Notes under the pieces: generated by a model
Told to the model about the DNA's origin: nothing
What the model saw: only the letters and a program-made list of their open reading frames with translations
Database searches by the model: none
Assembly (NCBI GenBank): GCA_027186245.1
Contig: CP114482.1
Span: 17,255,209 to 17,319,208, forward strand
DNA: 64,000 nt
Direction: 5' to 3'
From: Coriaria nepalensis
Lineage: Eukaryota; Streptophyta; Magnoliopsida; Cucurbitales; Coriariaceae
In this document: positions 35,731 to 49,690 of the stretch, in pieces
Layout of the letters: each line of letters starts with the position of its first letter
Position numbering within the stretch: the stretch's first letter is position 1
Position numbers and translations under genes: made by a program

Positions 35731-36987
35731 ACTGCAAGTTACGCACGAAAGTCATGTTTAAAGGCCGAATTTGGTTCGAAGTGATTTAGAATGATTTACT
35801 TACTAAAAGAGACGCAAAAATATGATTTTAAGGCTAAAAAATGCATAATTGCCATCAATAGATCAATTGCAAGTTATGCATGAAAGTCGCGTTTTAAATG
35901 CAAAAAGAGAATTGGTTCGATGTGCCTTCAAACAATTTAATGATTGAAAAGACTGAGTGATATGCTTTTTAACGCTAAAATAATGCATTGTTGTCTTCAA
36001 TGGATTAATTACAAGTTATGTAAGAACATAATGTTTGAAAGGCGCAAATAGAATTCGTTCGAATTCATTTAGAATGATTTAATGACTAGAAGAGACTCAG
36101 TGACATGACTTCCAGCCTAAACAAATGCATTGTTGCCTTCAATAGATCAACTGCAAGTTACGCACGAAAGTCATGTTTAAAGGCCGAATTTCATTCGAAG
36201 TGATTTAGAATGATTTACTGACTAAAAGAGACGCAAAAATATGATTTTAAGGCTAAAAAATGCATAGTTGCCATCAATAGATCAATTGCAAGTTATGCAT
36301 GAAAGTCGCGTTTTAAATGCAAAAAGAGAATTGGTTCGATGTGCCTTCAAACAATTTAATGATTGAAAAGACTGAGTGATATGCTTTTTAACGCTAAAAT
36401 AATGCATTGTTGTCTTCAATGGATTAATTACAAGTTATGTAAGAAAATAATGTTTGAAAGGCGCAAATAAAATTCGTTCGAATTCATTTAGAATGATTTA
36501 ATGACTAGAAGAGACTCAGTGACATGACTTCAAGCCTAAACAAATGCATTGTTGCCTTCAATAGATCAACTGCAAGTTACGCACGAAAGTCATGTTTAAT
36601 GGCCGAATTTCATTCGAAGTGATTTAGAATGATTTACTGACTAAAAGAGACGCAAAAATATGATTTTAAGGCTAAAAAATGCATAGTTGCCATCAATAGA
36701 TCAATTGCAAGTTATGCATGAAAGTCGCGTCTTAAATGCAAAAAGAGAATTGGTTCGAAGTGCCTTCAAACAATTTAATAATTGAAAAGACTGAGTGACA
36801 TGTTTTTTAACGCTAAAATAATGCATTGTTGTCTTCAATAGATTAATTACAAGTTTTGTAAGAAAATATTGTTTGAAGAGCAAAAATAGAATTCGTTCGA
36901 ATTAATTTAGAATGATTTAATGACTAGAAGAGACTCATTGACATGACTTTAAGGCTAAATAAATGCATTGTTGCCTTCAATAGATCA
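35731..36987 (+). repeat. 1,257 bp three-trimer HOR, copy 3
   Basis: Third direct copy at +1,257. Its third trimer (from 36,569) is also the start of the segment shared with 31,098 and of the 2,538 bp duplication, so several exchange events overlap here. The next A (36,988) is not the gaatttggttcg type, which ends the ladder. Confidence 0.9.
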
Positions 36988-39106
36988 ACTGCAAGTTACG
37001 CACGAAAGTCATGTTTAAAGGCCGAATTTCGTTCGAAGTGATTTAGAATGATTTACTGACTAAAAGAGACGCAAAAATATGATTTTACGGCTAAAAAATG
37101 CATAGTTGCCATCAATAGATCAATTGCAAGTTATGCATGAAAGTCGCGTTTTAAATGCAAAAAGAGAATTGGTTCGAAGTTCCTTCAAACAATTTAATGA
37201 TTGAAAAGACTGAGTGATATGCTTTTTAACGCTAAAATAATGCATTGTTGTCTTCAATAGATTAATTACAAGTTATGTAAGAAAATAATGTTTGAAGGGC
37301 AAAAATAGAATTCGTTCGAATTAATTTAGAATGATTTAATGACTAGAAGCGACTCAATGACATGACTTTAAGGCTAAACAAATGCATTGTTGCCTTCAAT
37401 AGATCAACTGCAAGTTACGCACGAAAGTCATGTTTAAAGGCCGAATTTCGTTCGAAGTGATTTAGAATGATTTACTGACAAAAAGAGACGCAAAAATTTG
37501 ACTTTAAGGCTAAAAAAATGCATAGTTTCCATCAATAGATCAATTGGAAATTATGCATGAAAGCCGCGTTCTAAATGCAAAAAGAGAATCGGTTCGAAGT
37601 GCCTTCAAAAAATTTAATGATTGAAAGGACTGAGTGATATGCTTTTTAATGCTAAAATAATGCATTGTTGTCTTCAATAGACTAATTACAAGTTATGTAA
37701 GAAAATAATGTTTGAATGGCGAAAATAGAATTCGTTCGAATTAATTTAGAATGATTTTATGGCTAGAAGAGACTCAGTGACATGACCTTAACGCAAAACA
37801 AATGCACTTTAAGGCTAAACAAACGCATTGTTGCCTTCAATAGATCAACTGCAAGTTATGCACGAAAGTCATGTTTAAAGGCCGAATTTCATTCGAAGTG
37901 ATTTAGAATGATTTATTGACTAATACCGACGCAAAAATATGACTTTTAGGTAAAACAAATGCATAGTTGCCTTCAATAGATCAATTGCCAGTTATATATG
38001 AATGTCGTGTCTTAAATACACAAATAGAACTGGTTCAAAGTGCTTCCAAATAATTTAATGATATGAAAAGACTGAATGATATGCTTTTTATGGCTAAAAC
38101 AATGCATTGTTGTCTTCAATAGATTAATTGCAAGTTATGTAAGAAAATCATGTTTGAAGGGCGAAAATAGAATTCGTCCGACTTAATTTACAATGATTTA
38201 ACGACTAGAAAAGACTCATTGACATGACTTTAAGGCTAAACAAATGCATTGTTGCCTTCAATAGATCAACTGCAAGTTATGCACGAAAGTCATGTTTAAA
38301 GGCCGAATTTCATTCGAAGTGATTTAGAATGATTTACTGACTAAAAGAGACGCAATAATATGACTTTAAGGCTAAAAAATGCATAGTTGCCATTGATAGA
38401 TCAATTGCAAGTTATGCATGAAAGTCGCGTTTTAAATGCAAAAAGAGAATTGGTTCGAAGTGCCTTCAAACAATTTAATGATTGAAAAGACTGAGTGATA
38501 TGCTTTTTAACTCTAAAATAATGCATTGTTGTCTTCAATAGATTAATTACAAGTTATGTAAGAAAATAATGTTTGAAGGGCGCAAATAGAATTCGTTCGA
38601 ATTCATTTAGAATGATTTAATGACTAGAAGAGACTCAATGACATCACTTCAAGGCTAAACAAATGCATTGTTGCCTTCAATAGATCAACTGCAAGTTACG
38701 CACGAAAGTCATGTTTAAAGGCCGAATTTGGTTCGAAGTGATTTAGAATGATTTACTTACTAAAAGAGACGCAAAAATATGATTTTAAGGCTAAAAAATG
38801 CATAATTGCCATCAATAGATCAATTGCAAGTTATGCATGAAAGTCGCGTTTTAAATGCAAAAAGAGAATTGGTTCGATGTGCCTTCAAACAATTTAATGA
38901 TTGAAAAGACTGAGTGATATGCTTTTTAACGCTAAAATAATGCATTGTTGTCTTCAATGGATTAATTACAAGTTATGTAAGAAAATAATGTTTGAAAGGC
39001 GCAAATAGAATTCGTTCGAATTCATTTAGAATGATTTAATGACTAGAAGAGACTCAGTGACATGACTTCCAGCCTAAACAAATGCATTGTTGCCTTCAAT
39101 AGATCA
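36569..39106 (+). repeat. 2,538 bp tandem duplication, copy 1
   Basis: Six trimers, one with the 21 bp C insertion. Matches the following 2,538 bp up to about 41,170. Shared markers include gttttacggc (37,082 and 39,620), gaatggcgaaaatag, the 21 bp duplication and the beta trimer. Confidence 0.84.
37785..37826 (+). repeat. 21 bp duplication in C, cgca form
   Basis: Corresponds to 32,314 at +5,471. Has a private t-to-c change (gaccttaacgc), also present in the duplicate at 49,649. Confidence 0.9.
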
Positions 39107-41172
39107 ACTGCAAGTTACGCACGAAAGTCATGTTTAATGGCCGAATTTCATTCGAAGTGATTTAGAATGATTTACTGACTAAAAGAGACGCAAAAATATG
39201 ATTTTAAGGCTAAAAAATGCATAGTTGCCATCAATAGATCAATTGCAAGTTATGCATGAAAGTCGCGTTTTAAATGCAAAAAGAGAATTGGTTCGAAGTG
39301 CCTTCAAACAATTTAATAATTGAAAAGACTGAGTGACATGTTTTTTAACGCTAAAATAATGCATTGTTGTCTTCAATAGATTAATTACAAGTTTTGTAAG
39401 AAAATATTGTTTGAAGAGCAAAAATAGAATTCGTTCGAATTAATTTAGAATGATTTAATGACTAGAAGAGACTCATTGACATGACTTTAAGGCTAAATAA
39501 ATGCATTGTTGCCTTCAATAGATCAACTGCAAGTTACGCACGAAAGTCATGTTTAAAGGCCGAATTTCGTTCGAAGTGATTTAGAATGATTTACTGACTA
39601 AAAGAGACGCAAAAATATGATTTTACGGCTAAAAAATGCATAGTTGCCATCAATAGATCAATTGCAAGTTATGCATGAAAGTCGCGTTTTAAATGCAAAA
39701 AGAGAATTGGTTCGAAGTTCCTTCAAACAATTTAATGATTGAAAAGACTGAGTGATATGCTTTTTAACGCTAAAATAATGCATTGTTGTCTTCAATAGAT
39801 TAATTACAAGTTATGTAAGAAAATAATGTTTGAAGGGCAAAAATAGAATTCGTTCGAATTAATTTAGAATGATTTAATGACTAGAAGAGACTCAATGACA
39901 TGACTTTAAGGCTAAACAAATGCATTGTTGCCTTCAATAGATCAACTGCAAGTTACGCACGAAAGTCATGTTTAAAGGCCGAATTTCGTTCGAAGTGATT
40001 TAGAATGATTTACTGACAAAAAGAGACGCAAAAATTTGACTTTAAGGCTAAAAAAATGCATAGTTTCCATCAATAGATCAATTGGAAATTATGCATGAAA
40101 GCCGCGTTCTAAATGCAAAAAGAGAATTGGTTCGAAGTGCCTTCAAAAAATTTAATGATTGAAAGGACTGAGTGATATGCTTTTTAATGCTAAAATAATG
40201 CATTGTTGTCTTCAATAGACTAATTACAAGTTATGTAAGAAAATAATGTTTGAATGGCGAAAATAGAATTCGTTCGAATTAATTTAGAATGATTTTATGG
40301 CTAGAAGAGACTCAGTGACATGACTTTAACGCAAAACAAATGCACTTTAAGGCTAAACAAACGCATTGTTGCCTTCAATAGATCAACTGCAAGTTATGCA
40401 CGAAAGTCATGTTTAAAGGCCGAATTTCATTCGAAGTGATTTAGAATGATTTATTGACTAATACCGACGCAAAAATATGACTTTTAGGTAAAACAAATGC
40501 ATAGTTGCCTTCAATAGATCAATTGCAAGTTATATATGAAAGTCGTGTCTTAAATACACAAATAGAACTGGTTCAAAGTGCTTCCAAATAATTTAATGAT
40601 ATGAAAAGACTGAATGATATGCTTTTTATGGCTAAAACAATGCATTGTTGTCTTGAATAGATTAATTGCAAGTTATGTAAGAAAATCATGTTTGAAGGGC
40701 GAAAATAGAATTCGTCCGACTTAATTTACAATGATTTAACGACTAGAAAAGACTCATTGACATGACTTTAAGGCTAAACAAATGCATTGTTGCCTTCAAT
40801 AGATCAACTGCAAGTTATGCACGAAAGTCATGTTTAAAGGCCGAATTTCATTCGAAGTGATTTAGAATGATTTACTGACTAAAAGAGACGCAATAATATG
40901 ACTTTAAGGCTAAAAAATGCATAGTTGCCATTAATAGATCAATTGCAAGTTATGCATGAAAGTCGCGTTTTAAATGCAAAAAGAGAATTGGTTCGAAGTG
41001 CCTTCAAACAATTTAATGATTGAAAAGACTGAGTGATATGCTTTTTAACTCTAAAATAATGCATTGTTTTCAATAGATTAATTACAAGTTATGTAAGAAA
41101 ATAATGTTTGAAGGGCGCAAATAGAATTCGTTCGAATTCATTTAGAATGATTTAATGACTAGAAGAGACTCA
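39107..41172 (+). repeat. 2,538 bp tandem duplication, copy 2 (partial)
   Basis: Follows copy 1 directly. It has a 4 bp deletion in B near 41,063 (cattgttttcaatag, where the usual form is cattgttgtcttcaatag). It stops matching at about 41,172, where copy 1 reads gacatcacttcaagg and this copy reads gacatgactttaagg. Confidence 0.82.
40323..40364 (+). repeat. 21 bp duplication in C, cgca form
   Basis: Corresponds to 37,785 at +2,538. Retains the usual gactttaacgc. Confidence 0.9.
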
Positions 41173-42020
41173 ATGACATGACTTTAAGGCTAAACAAATG
41201 CATTGTTGCCTTCAATAGATCAACTGCAAGTTACGCACGAAAGTCATGTTTAAAGGCCGAATTTCATTCGAAGTGATTTAGAATGATTTACTGACAAAAA
41301 GGGACGCAAAAATTTGACTTTAAGGCTAAAAAAATGCATAGTTTCCATCAATAGATCAATTGGAAATTATGCATGAAAGCCGCGTTCTAAATGCAAAAAG
41401 AGAATTGGTTCGAAGTGCCTTCAAACAATTTAATGATTGAAAAGACTGAGTGATATGCTTTTTAATGCTAAAATAATGCATTGTTGTCTTCAATAGATTA
41501 ATTACAAGTTATGTAAGAAAATAATGTTTGAATGGCCAAAATAGAATTCGTTCGAATTAATTTAGAATGATTTTATGGCTAGAAGAGACTCAGTTACATG
41601 ACTTCAAGGCTAAACAAATGCATTGTTGCCTTCAATAGATCAACTGCAAGTTACGCACGAAAGTCATGTTTAAAGGCCGAATTTCGTTCGAAGTGATTTA
41701 GAATGATTTACTGACAAAAAGACACGCAAAAATTTGACTTTAAGGCTAAAAAAATGCATAGTTTCCATCAATAGATCAATTGGAAATTATGCATGAAAGC
41801 CGCGTTCTAAATGCAAAAAGAGAATTGGTTCGAAGTGCCTTCAAAAAATTTAATGATTGAAAGGACTGAGTGATATGCTTTTTAATGCTAAAATAATGCA
41901 TTGTTGTCTTCAATAGACTAATTACAAGTTATGTAAGAAAATAATGTTTGAATGGCGAAAATAGAATTCGTTCGAATTAATTTAGAATGATTTTATGGCT
42001 AGAAGAGACTCAGTGACATG

Positions 42021-42062
42021 ACTTTAACGCAAAACAAATGCACTTTAAGGCTAAACAAACGC
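42021..42062 (+). repeat. 21 bp duplication in C, cgca form
   Basis: Lies 1,698 bp after the previous copy, which is four trimers plus the extra 21 bp. Followed by a beta trimer. Confidence 0.9.
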
Positions 42063-43303
42063 ATTGTTGCCTTCAATAGATCAACTGCAAGTTATGCACG
42101 AAAGTCATGTTTAAAGGCCGAATTTCATTCGAAGTGATTTAGAATGATTTATTGACTAATACCGACGCAAAAATATGACTTTTAGGTAAAACAAATGCAT
42201 AGTTGCCTTCAATAGATCAATTGCAAGTTATATATGAAAGTCGTGTCTTAAATACACAAATAGAACTGGTTCAAAGTTCTTCCAAATAATTTAATGATAT
42301 GAAAAGACTGAATGATATGCTTTTTATGGCTAAAACAATGCGTTGTTGTCTTCAATAGATTAATTGCAAGTTATGTAAGAAAATCATGTTTGAAGGGCGA
42401 AAATAGAATTCGTCCGACTTAATTTACAATGATTTAACGACTAGAAGAGACTCATTGACATGACTTTAAGGCTAAACAAATGCATTGTTGCCTTCAATAG
42501 ATCAACTGCAAGTTATGCACGAAAGTCATGTTTAAAGGCCGAATTTCATTCGAAGTGATTTGGAATGATTTACTGACTAAAAGAGACGCAATAATATGAC
42601 TTTAAGGCTAAAAAATGCATAGTTGCCATCAATAGATCAATTGCAAGTTATGCATGAAAGTCGTGTCTTAAATGCAAAAAATAGAATTGGTTTGAAGTGC
42701 TTCCAAACAATTTAATGACATGAAAAGACTGAATGATATGCTTTTTGTGGCTAAAACAATGCATTGTTGTCTTCAATAGATTAATTGCAAGTTATGTAAG
42801 AAAATCATGTTTGAAGGGCAAAAATAGAATTCGTCCGACTTAATTTACAATGATTTAATGACTGGAAGAGACTCATTGACATGACTTTAAGGCTAAATAA
42901 ATGCATTGTTGCCTTCAATAGATCAACTGCAAGTTACGCACGAAAGTCATGTTTAAAGGCCGAATTTCGTTCGAAGTGAGTTAGAATGATTTACTGACTA
43001 AAAGAGACGCAAAAATATGATTTTGAGGCTAAAAAAATGCGTAGTTTCCATCAATAGATCAATTGGAAATTATGCATGAAAGCCGCGTTCTAAATGCAAA
43101 AAGAGAATTGGTTCGAAGTGCCTTCAAACAATTTAATGATTGAAAACACTGAGTGATATGCTTTTTAATGCTAAAATACTGCATTGTTGTCTTCAATAGA
43201 TTAATTACAAGTTATGTAAGAAAATAATGTTTGAATGGCGAAAATAGAATTCGTTCGAATTAATTTAGAATGATTTTATGGCTAGAAGAGACACAGTTAC
43301 ATG

Positions 43304-43345
43304 ACTTTAAAGCAAAACAAATGCACTTTAAGGCTAAACAAATGC
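43304..43345 (+). repeat. 21 bp duplication in C, agca form
   Basis: The agca form, as at 26,418, preceded by cagttacatg. Begins the roughly 1,282 bp periodicity that leads to 44,585. Confidence 0.9.
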
Positions 43346-44584
43346 ATTGTTGCCTTCAATAGATCAACTGCAAGTTATGCACGAAGTCATGTTTAAAGGC
43401 CGAATTTCATTCGAAGTGATTTAGAATGATTTATTGACTAAAACCGACGCAAAAATATGACTTTTACGTAAAACAAATGCATAGTTGCCTTCAATAGATC
43501 AATTGCAAGTTATATATGAAAGTCGTGTCTTAAATGCACAAATAGAATTGGTTCAAAGTGCTTCCAAATAATTTAATGATATGAAAAGACTGAATGATAT
43601 GCTTTTTATGGCTAAAACAATGCATTGTTGTCTTCAATAGATTAATTGCAAGTTATGTAAGGAAATCATGTTTGAAGGGCGAAAATAGAATTCGTTTGAC
43701 TTAATTTACAATGATTTAACGACTAGAAGAGACTCATTGACATGACTTTAAGGCTAAATAAATGCATTGTTGCCTTCAATAGATCAACTGCAAGTTATGC
43801 ACGAAAGTCATGTTTAAAGGCCGAATTTCATTCGAAGTGATTTAGAATGATTTACTGACTAAAAGAGACGCAATAATATGACTTTAAGGCTAAAAAAATG
43901 GATAGTTGCCTTCAATAGATCAATTGCAAGTTATGCATGAAAGTCGCGTTTTAAATGCAAAAAGAGAATTGGTTCGAAGTGCCTTCAAACAATTTAATGA
44001 TTGAAAAGACTGAGTGATATGCTTTTTAACTCTAAAATAATGAATTGTTGTCTTGAATAGATTAATTACAAGTTATGTAAGAAAATAATGTTTGAAGGGC
44101 GCAAATAGAATTCGTTCGAATTCATTTAGAATGATTTAATGACTAGAAGAGACTCAATGACATGACTTTAAGGCTAAACAAATGCATTGCTGCCTTCAAT
44201 AGATCAACTGCAAGTTACGCACGAAAGTCATGTTTAAAGGCCGAATTTCATTCGAAGTGATTTAGAATGATTTCCTGACAAAAAGGGACGCAAAAATTTG
44301 ACTTTAAGGCTAAAAAAATGCATAGTTTCCATCAATAGATCAATTGGAAATTATGCATGAAAGCCGTGTTCTAAATGCAAAAAGAGAATTGGTTAGAAGT
44401 GCCTTCAAACAATTTAATGATTGAAAAGACTGAGTGATATGCTTTTTAATGCTAAAATAATGCATTGTTGTCTTCAATAGATTAATTACAAGTTATGTAA
44501 GAAAATAATGTTTGAATGGCGAAAATAGAATTCGTTCGAATTAATTTAGAATGATTTTATGGCTTGAAGAGACTCAGTTACATG

Positions 44585-44626
44585 ACTTTAAAGCAAAACA
44601 AATGCACTTTAAGGCTAAACAAATGC
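44585..44626 (+). repeat. 21 bp duplication in C, agca form
   Basis: Lies 1,281 bp after the previous copy. The downstream C end has tagagcaactgc, where the usual form is tagatcaactgc. This is shared with 56,453 and also seen near 62,810. Confidence 0.9.
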
Positions 44627-47600
44627 ATTGTTGCCTTCAATAGAGCAACTGCAAGTTATGCACGAAAGTCATGTTTAAAGGCCGAATTTCATTCGAAGTG
44701 ATTTAGAATGATTTATTGACTAAAACCGACGCAAAAATATGACTTTTACGTAAAACAAATGCATAGTTGCCTTCAATAGATCAATTGCAAGTTATATATG
44801 AAAGTCGTGTCTTAAATGCACAAATAGAATTGGTTTAAAGTGCTTCGAAATAATTTAATGATATGAAAAGACTGAATGATATGCTTTTTATGGCTAAAAC
44901 AATGCATTGTTGTCTTCAATAGATTAATTGCAAGTTATGTAAGAAAATCATGTTTGAAGGGCGAAAATAGAATTCGTCCGACTTAATTTACAATGATTTA
45001 ACGACTAGAAGAGACTCATTGACATGACTTTAAGGCTAAACAAATGCATTGTTGCCTTCAATAGATCAACTGCAAGTTATGCACGAAAGTCATGTTTAAA
45101 GGCCGAATTTCATTCGAAGTGATTTAGAATGATTTACTGACTAAAAGAGACGCAATAATATGACTTTAAGGCTAAAAAAATGGATAGTTGCCTTCAATAG
45201 ATCAATTGCAAGTTATGCATGAAAGTCGTGTCTTAAATGCAAAAAATAGAATTGGTTTGAAGTGCTTCCAAACAATTTAATGACATGAAAAGACTGAATG
45301 ATATGCTTTTTGTGGCTAAAACAATGCATTGTTGTCTTCAATAGATTAATTGCAAGTTATGTAAGAAAATCATGTTTGAAGGGCGAAAATAGAATTCGTC
45401 CGACTTAATTTACAATGATTTAACGACTAGAAGAGACTCATTGACATGACTTTAAGGCTAAATAAATGCATTGTTGCCTTCAATAGATCAACTGCAAGTT
45501 ACGCACGAAAGTCATGTTTAAAGGCCGAATTTCGTTCGAAGTGATTTAGAATGATTTGCTGACTAAAAGAGACGCAAAATTATGATTTTGAGGCTAAAAA
45601 ATGCATAGTTGCCATCAATAGATCAATTGCAAGTTATGCATGAAAGTCGCGTTTTAAATGCAAAAAGATAATTGGTTCGAAGTTCCTTCAAACAATTTAA
45701 TGATTGAAAAGACTGAGTGATATGCTTTTTAACGCTAAAATAATGCATTGTTGTCTTCAATAGATTAATTACAAGTTACGTAAGAAAATAATGTTTGAAG
45801 GGCGATAGTAGAATTCGTTCCAATTAATTTAGAATGATTTAATGATTAGAAGAGACTCAGTGACATGACTTCAAGGCTAAACAAATGCATTGTTGCCTTC
45901 AATAGATCAACTGCAAGTTACGCACGAAAGTCATGTTTAAAGGCCGAATTTCGTTCGAAGTGATTTAGAATGATTTACTGACTAAAAGAGACGCAAAAAT
46001 ATGATTTTAAGGCTAAAAAATGCATAGTTGCCTTCAATAGATCAATTGCAAGTTATGCATGAAAGTCGCGTTTTAAATGCAAAAAGAGAATTGGTTCGAA
46101 GTTCCTTCAAACAATTTAATGATTGAAAAGACTGAGTGATATGCTTTTTAACGCTAAAATAATGCATTGTTGTCTTCAATAGATTAATTACAAGTTATGT
46201 AAAAAAATAATGTTTGAAGGGCGCAAATCGAATTCGTTCGAATTCATTTAGAATGATTTAATGACTAGAAGAGACTCAGTGACATGACTTCAAGGCTAAA
46301 CAAATGCATTGTTGCCTTCAATAGATCAACTGCAGGTTACGCACGAAAGTCATGTTTAAAGGCCGAATTTGGTTCGACGTGATTTAGAATGATTTACTGA
46401 CTAAAAGAGACGCAAAAATATGATTTTGAGGCAAAAAAATGCATAGTTGCCATCAATAGATCAATTGCAAGTTATGCATGAAAGTCGCGTTTTAAATGCA
46501 AAAAGAGAATTGGTTCGAAGTGCTTTCAAACAATTTAATGATTGAAAAGACTGAGTGACATGTTTTTTAACGCTAAAATAATGCATTGTTGTCTTCAATA
46601 GACTAATTACAAGTTTTGTAAGAAAATATTGTTTGAAGGGCAAAAATAGAATTCGTTCGAATTAATTTAGAATGATTTAATGACTAGAAGAGACTCAATG
46701 ACATGACTTTAAGTCTAAACAAATGCATTGTTGCCTTCAATAGATCAACTGCAAGTTACGCACGAAAGTCATGTTTAAAGGCCGCATTTCGGCCGAAGTG
46801 ATTTAGAATGATTTACTGACTAAAAAAGACGCAAAAATATGACTTTAAGGCTAAAAAAATGCATAGTTTCCATCAATAGATAAATTGCAAATTATGCATG
46901 AAAGCCGCGTTCTAAATGCAAAAAGGGAATTGTTTCGAAGTGCCTTCAAACAATTTAATGATTGAAAAGACTGAGTGATATGCTTTTTAAAGCTAAAATA
47001 ATGCATTGTTGTCTTCAATAGATTAATTACAAGTTATGTAAGAAAATAATGTTTGAAGGGCGATAATAGAATTCGTTCCAATTAATTTAGAATGATTTAA
47101 TGACTAGAAGAGACTCAGTGACATCACTTCAAGGCTAAACAAATGCATTGTTGCCTTCAATAGATCAACTGCAAGTTACGCACGAAAGTCATGTTTTTGA
47201 AGGCCGAATTTGGTTCGAAGTGATTTAGAATGATTTACTGACTAAAAGAGACGCAAAAATATGATTTTGAGGCTAAAAAATGCATAGTTGCCATCAATAG
47301 ATCAATTGCAAGTTATGCATCAAAGTCGCGTTTTAAATGCAAAAAGAGAATTGGTTCGAAGTGCCTTCAAACAATTTAATGATTGAAAAGACTGAGTGAC
47401 ATGTTTTGTAACGCTAAAATAATGCATTGTTGTCTTCAATAGATTAATTACAAGTTATGTAAGAAAATAATGTTTGAAGGGCGCAAATAGAATTCGTTCG
47501 AATTCATTTAGAATGATTTAATGACTAGAAGAGACTCAGTGACATGATTTCAAGCCTAAACAAATGCATTGTTGCCTTCAATAGATCAACTGCAAGTTAC

Positions 47601-49648
47601 GCACGAAAGTCATGTTTAAAGGCCGAATTTCGTTCGAAGTGATTTAGAATGATTTACTGACTAAAAGAGACGCAAAAATTTGACTTTAAGGCTAAAAAAA
47701 TGCATAGTTTCCATCAATAGATCAATTGGAAATTATGCATGAAAGCCGCGTTCTAAATGCAAAAAGAGAATTGGTTCGAAGTGCCTTCAAGCAATTTAAA
47801 GATTGAAAAGACTGAGTGATATGCTTTTTAACTCTAAAATAATGCATTGTTGTCTTCAATAGATTAATTACAAGTTATGTAAGAAAATAATGTTTGAAGG
47901 GCGCAAATAGAATTCGTTCGAATTCATTTAGAATGATTTAATGACTAGAAGAGACTCAGTGACATGACTTCAAGGCTAAACAAATGCATTGTTGCTTTCA
48001 ATAGATCAACTGCAAGTTACGCACGAAAGTCATGTTTAAAGGCCGAATTTCATTCGAAGTGATTTAGAATGATTTATTGACTAAAACCGACGCAAAAATA
48101 TGACTTTTAGGTAAAACAAATGCATAGTTGCCTTCAATAGATCAATTGCAAGTTATATATGAAAGTCGTGTCTTAAATGCACAAATAGAATTGGTTCAAA
48201 GTGCTTCCAAATAATTTAATGATATGAAAAGACTGAATGATATGCTTTTTATGGCTAAAACAATGCATTGTTGTTTTCAATAGATTAATTGCAAGTTATG
48301 TAAGAAAATCATGTTTGAAGGGCGAAAATAGAATTCGTCCGACTTAATTTACAATGATTTAATGACTAGAAGAGACTCATTGACATGACTTTAAGGCTAA
48401 ACAAATGCATTGTTGCCTTCAATAGATCAACTGCAAGTTACGCACGAAAGTCATGTTTAAAGGCCGAATTTCATTCGAAGTGATTTAGAATGATTTACTG
48501 ACTAAAAGAGACGCAATAATATGACTTTAAGGCTAAAAAAATGAATAGTTGCCTTCAATAGATCAATTGCAAGTTATGCATGAAAGTCGTGTCTTAAATG
48601 CAAAAAATAGAATTGGTTTGAAGTGCTTCCAAACAATTTAATGACATGAAAAGACTGAATGATATGCTTTTTGTGGCTAAAACAATGCATTGTTGTCTTC
48701 CATAGATTAATTGCAAGTTATGTAAGAAAATCATGTTTGAAGGGCGAAAATAGAATTCGTCCGACTTAATTTACAATGATTTAACGACTAGAAGAGACTC
48801 ATTGACATGACTTTAAGGCTAAATAAATGCATTGTTGCCTTCAATAGATCAACTGCAAGTTACGCACGAAAGTCATGTTTAAAGGCCGAATTTCGTTCGA
48901 AGTGATTTAGAATGATTTGCTGACTAAAAGAGACGCAAAAATATGATTTTGAGGCTAAAAAATGCATAGTTGCCATCAATAGATCAATTGCAAGTTATGC
49001 ATGAAAGTCGCGTTTTAAATGCAAAAAGAGAATTGGTTCGAAGTTCCTTCAAACAATTTAATGATTGAAAAGGCTGAGTGATATGCTTTTTAACGCTAAA
49101 ATAATGCATTGTTGTCTTCAATAGATTAATTACAAGTTATGTAAGAAAATAATGTTTGAAGGGCGATAATAGAATTCGTTCAAATTAATTTAGAATGATT
49201 TAATGATTAGAAGAGACTCAGTGACATGACTTCAAGGCTAAACAAATGCATTGTTGCCTTCAATAGATCAACTGCAAGTTACGCACGAAAGTCATGTTTA
49301 AAGGCCGAATTTCGTTCGAAGTGATTTAGAATGATTTACTGACAAAAAGAGACGCAAAAATTTGACTTTAAGGCTAAAAAAATGCATAGTTTCCATCAAT
49401 AGATCAATTGGAAATTATGCATGAAAGCCGCGTTCTAAATGCAAAAAGAGAATTGGTTCGAAGTGCCTTCAAAAAATTTAATGATTGAAAGGACTGAGTG
49501 ATATGCTTTTTAATGCTAAAATAATGCATTGTTGTCTTCAATAGACTAATTACAAGTTATGTAAGAAAATAATGTTTGAATGGCGAAAATAGAATTCGTT
49601 CGAATTAATTTAGAATGATTTTATGGCTAGAAGAGACTCAGTGACATG

Positions 49649-49690
49649 ACCTTAACGCAAAACAAATGCACTTTAAGGCTAAACAAACGC
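49649..49690 (+). repeat. 21 bp duplication in C, copy of 37,785
   Basis: Same gaccttaacgc marker as 37,785, at +11,864. Supports the 11.87 kb tandem duplication. Confidence 0.9.

Larger units (their letters stand above)
42063..45913 (+). repeat. Sub-array with about 1,282 bp period
   Basis: The 21 bp C duplications at 42,021, 43,304 and 44,585 are spaced 1,283 and 1,281 bp apart, that is three trimers plus the 21 bp insertion. Each period holds a beta trimer, a beta-like trimer (acgcaataatatgac in A) and one alpha-type trimer or mixture. The same arrangement recurs in the second 11.87 kb copy (53,889, 55,172, 56,453). Confidence 0.78.
37370..49233 (+). repeat. 11.87 kb segmental tandem duplication, copy 1
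   Basis: Matches the next 11.87 kb over about 28 trimers. The offset is 11,864 bp at 37.4-41.0 kb, 11,868 bp at 41.5-47.1 kb and 11,866 bp at 47.2-49.2 kb. The shifts are explained by the 4 bp deletion near 41,063 and by 2 extra bases in this copy near 47,195 (catgtttttgaaggcc). Going left, matching stops at 37,369 (catgacttta here, catgacttca 11,864 bp later). Shared rare markers include gcaaatcgaattcg (46,220 and 58,088), cacgaagtcatg with one base lost (43,381 and 55,249) and tgaattgttgtctt (44,041 and 55,909). Confidence 0.9.
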
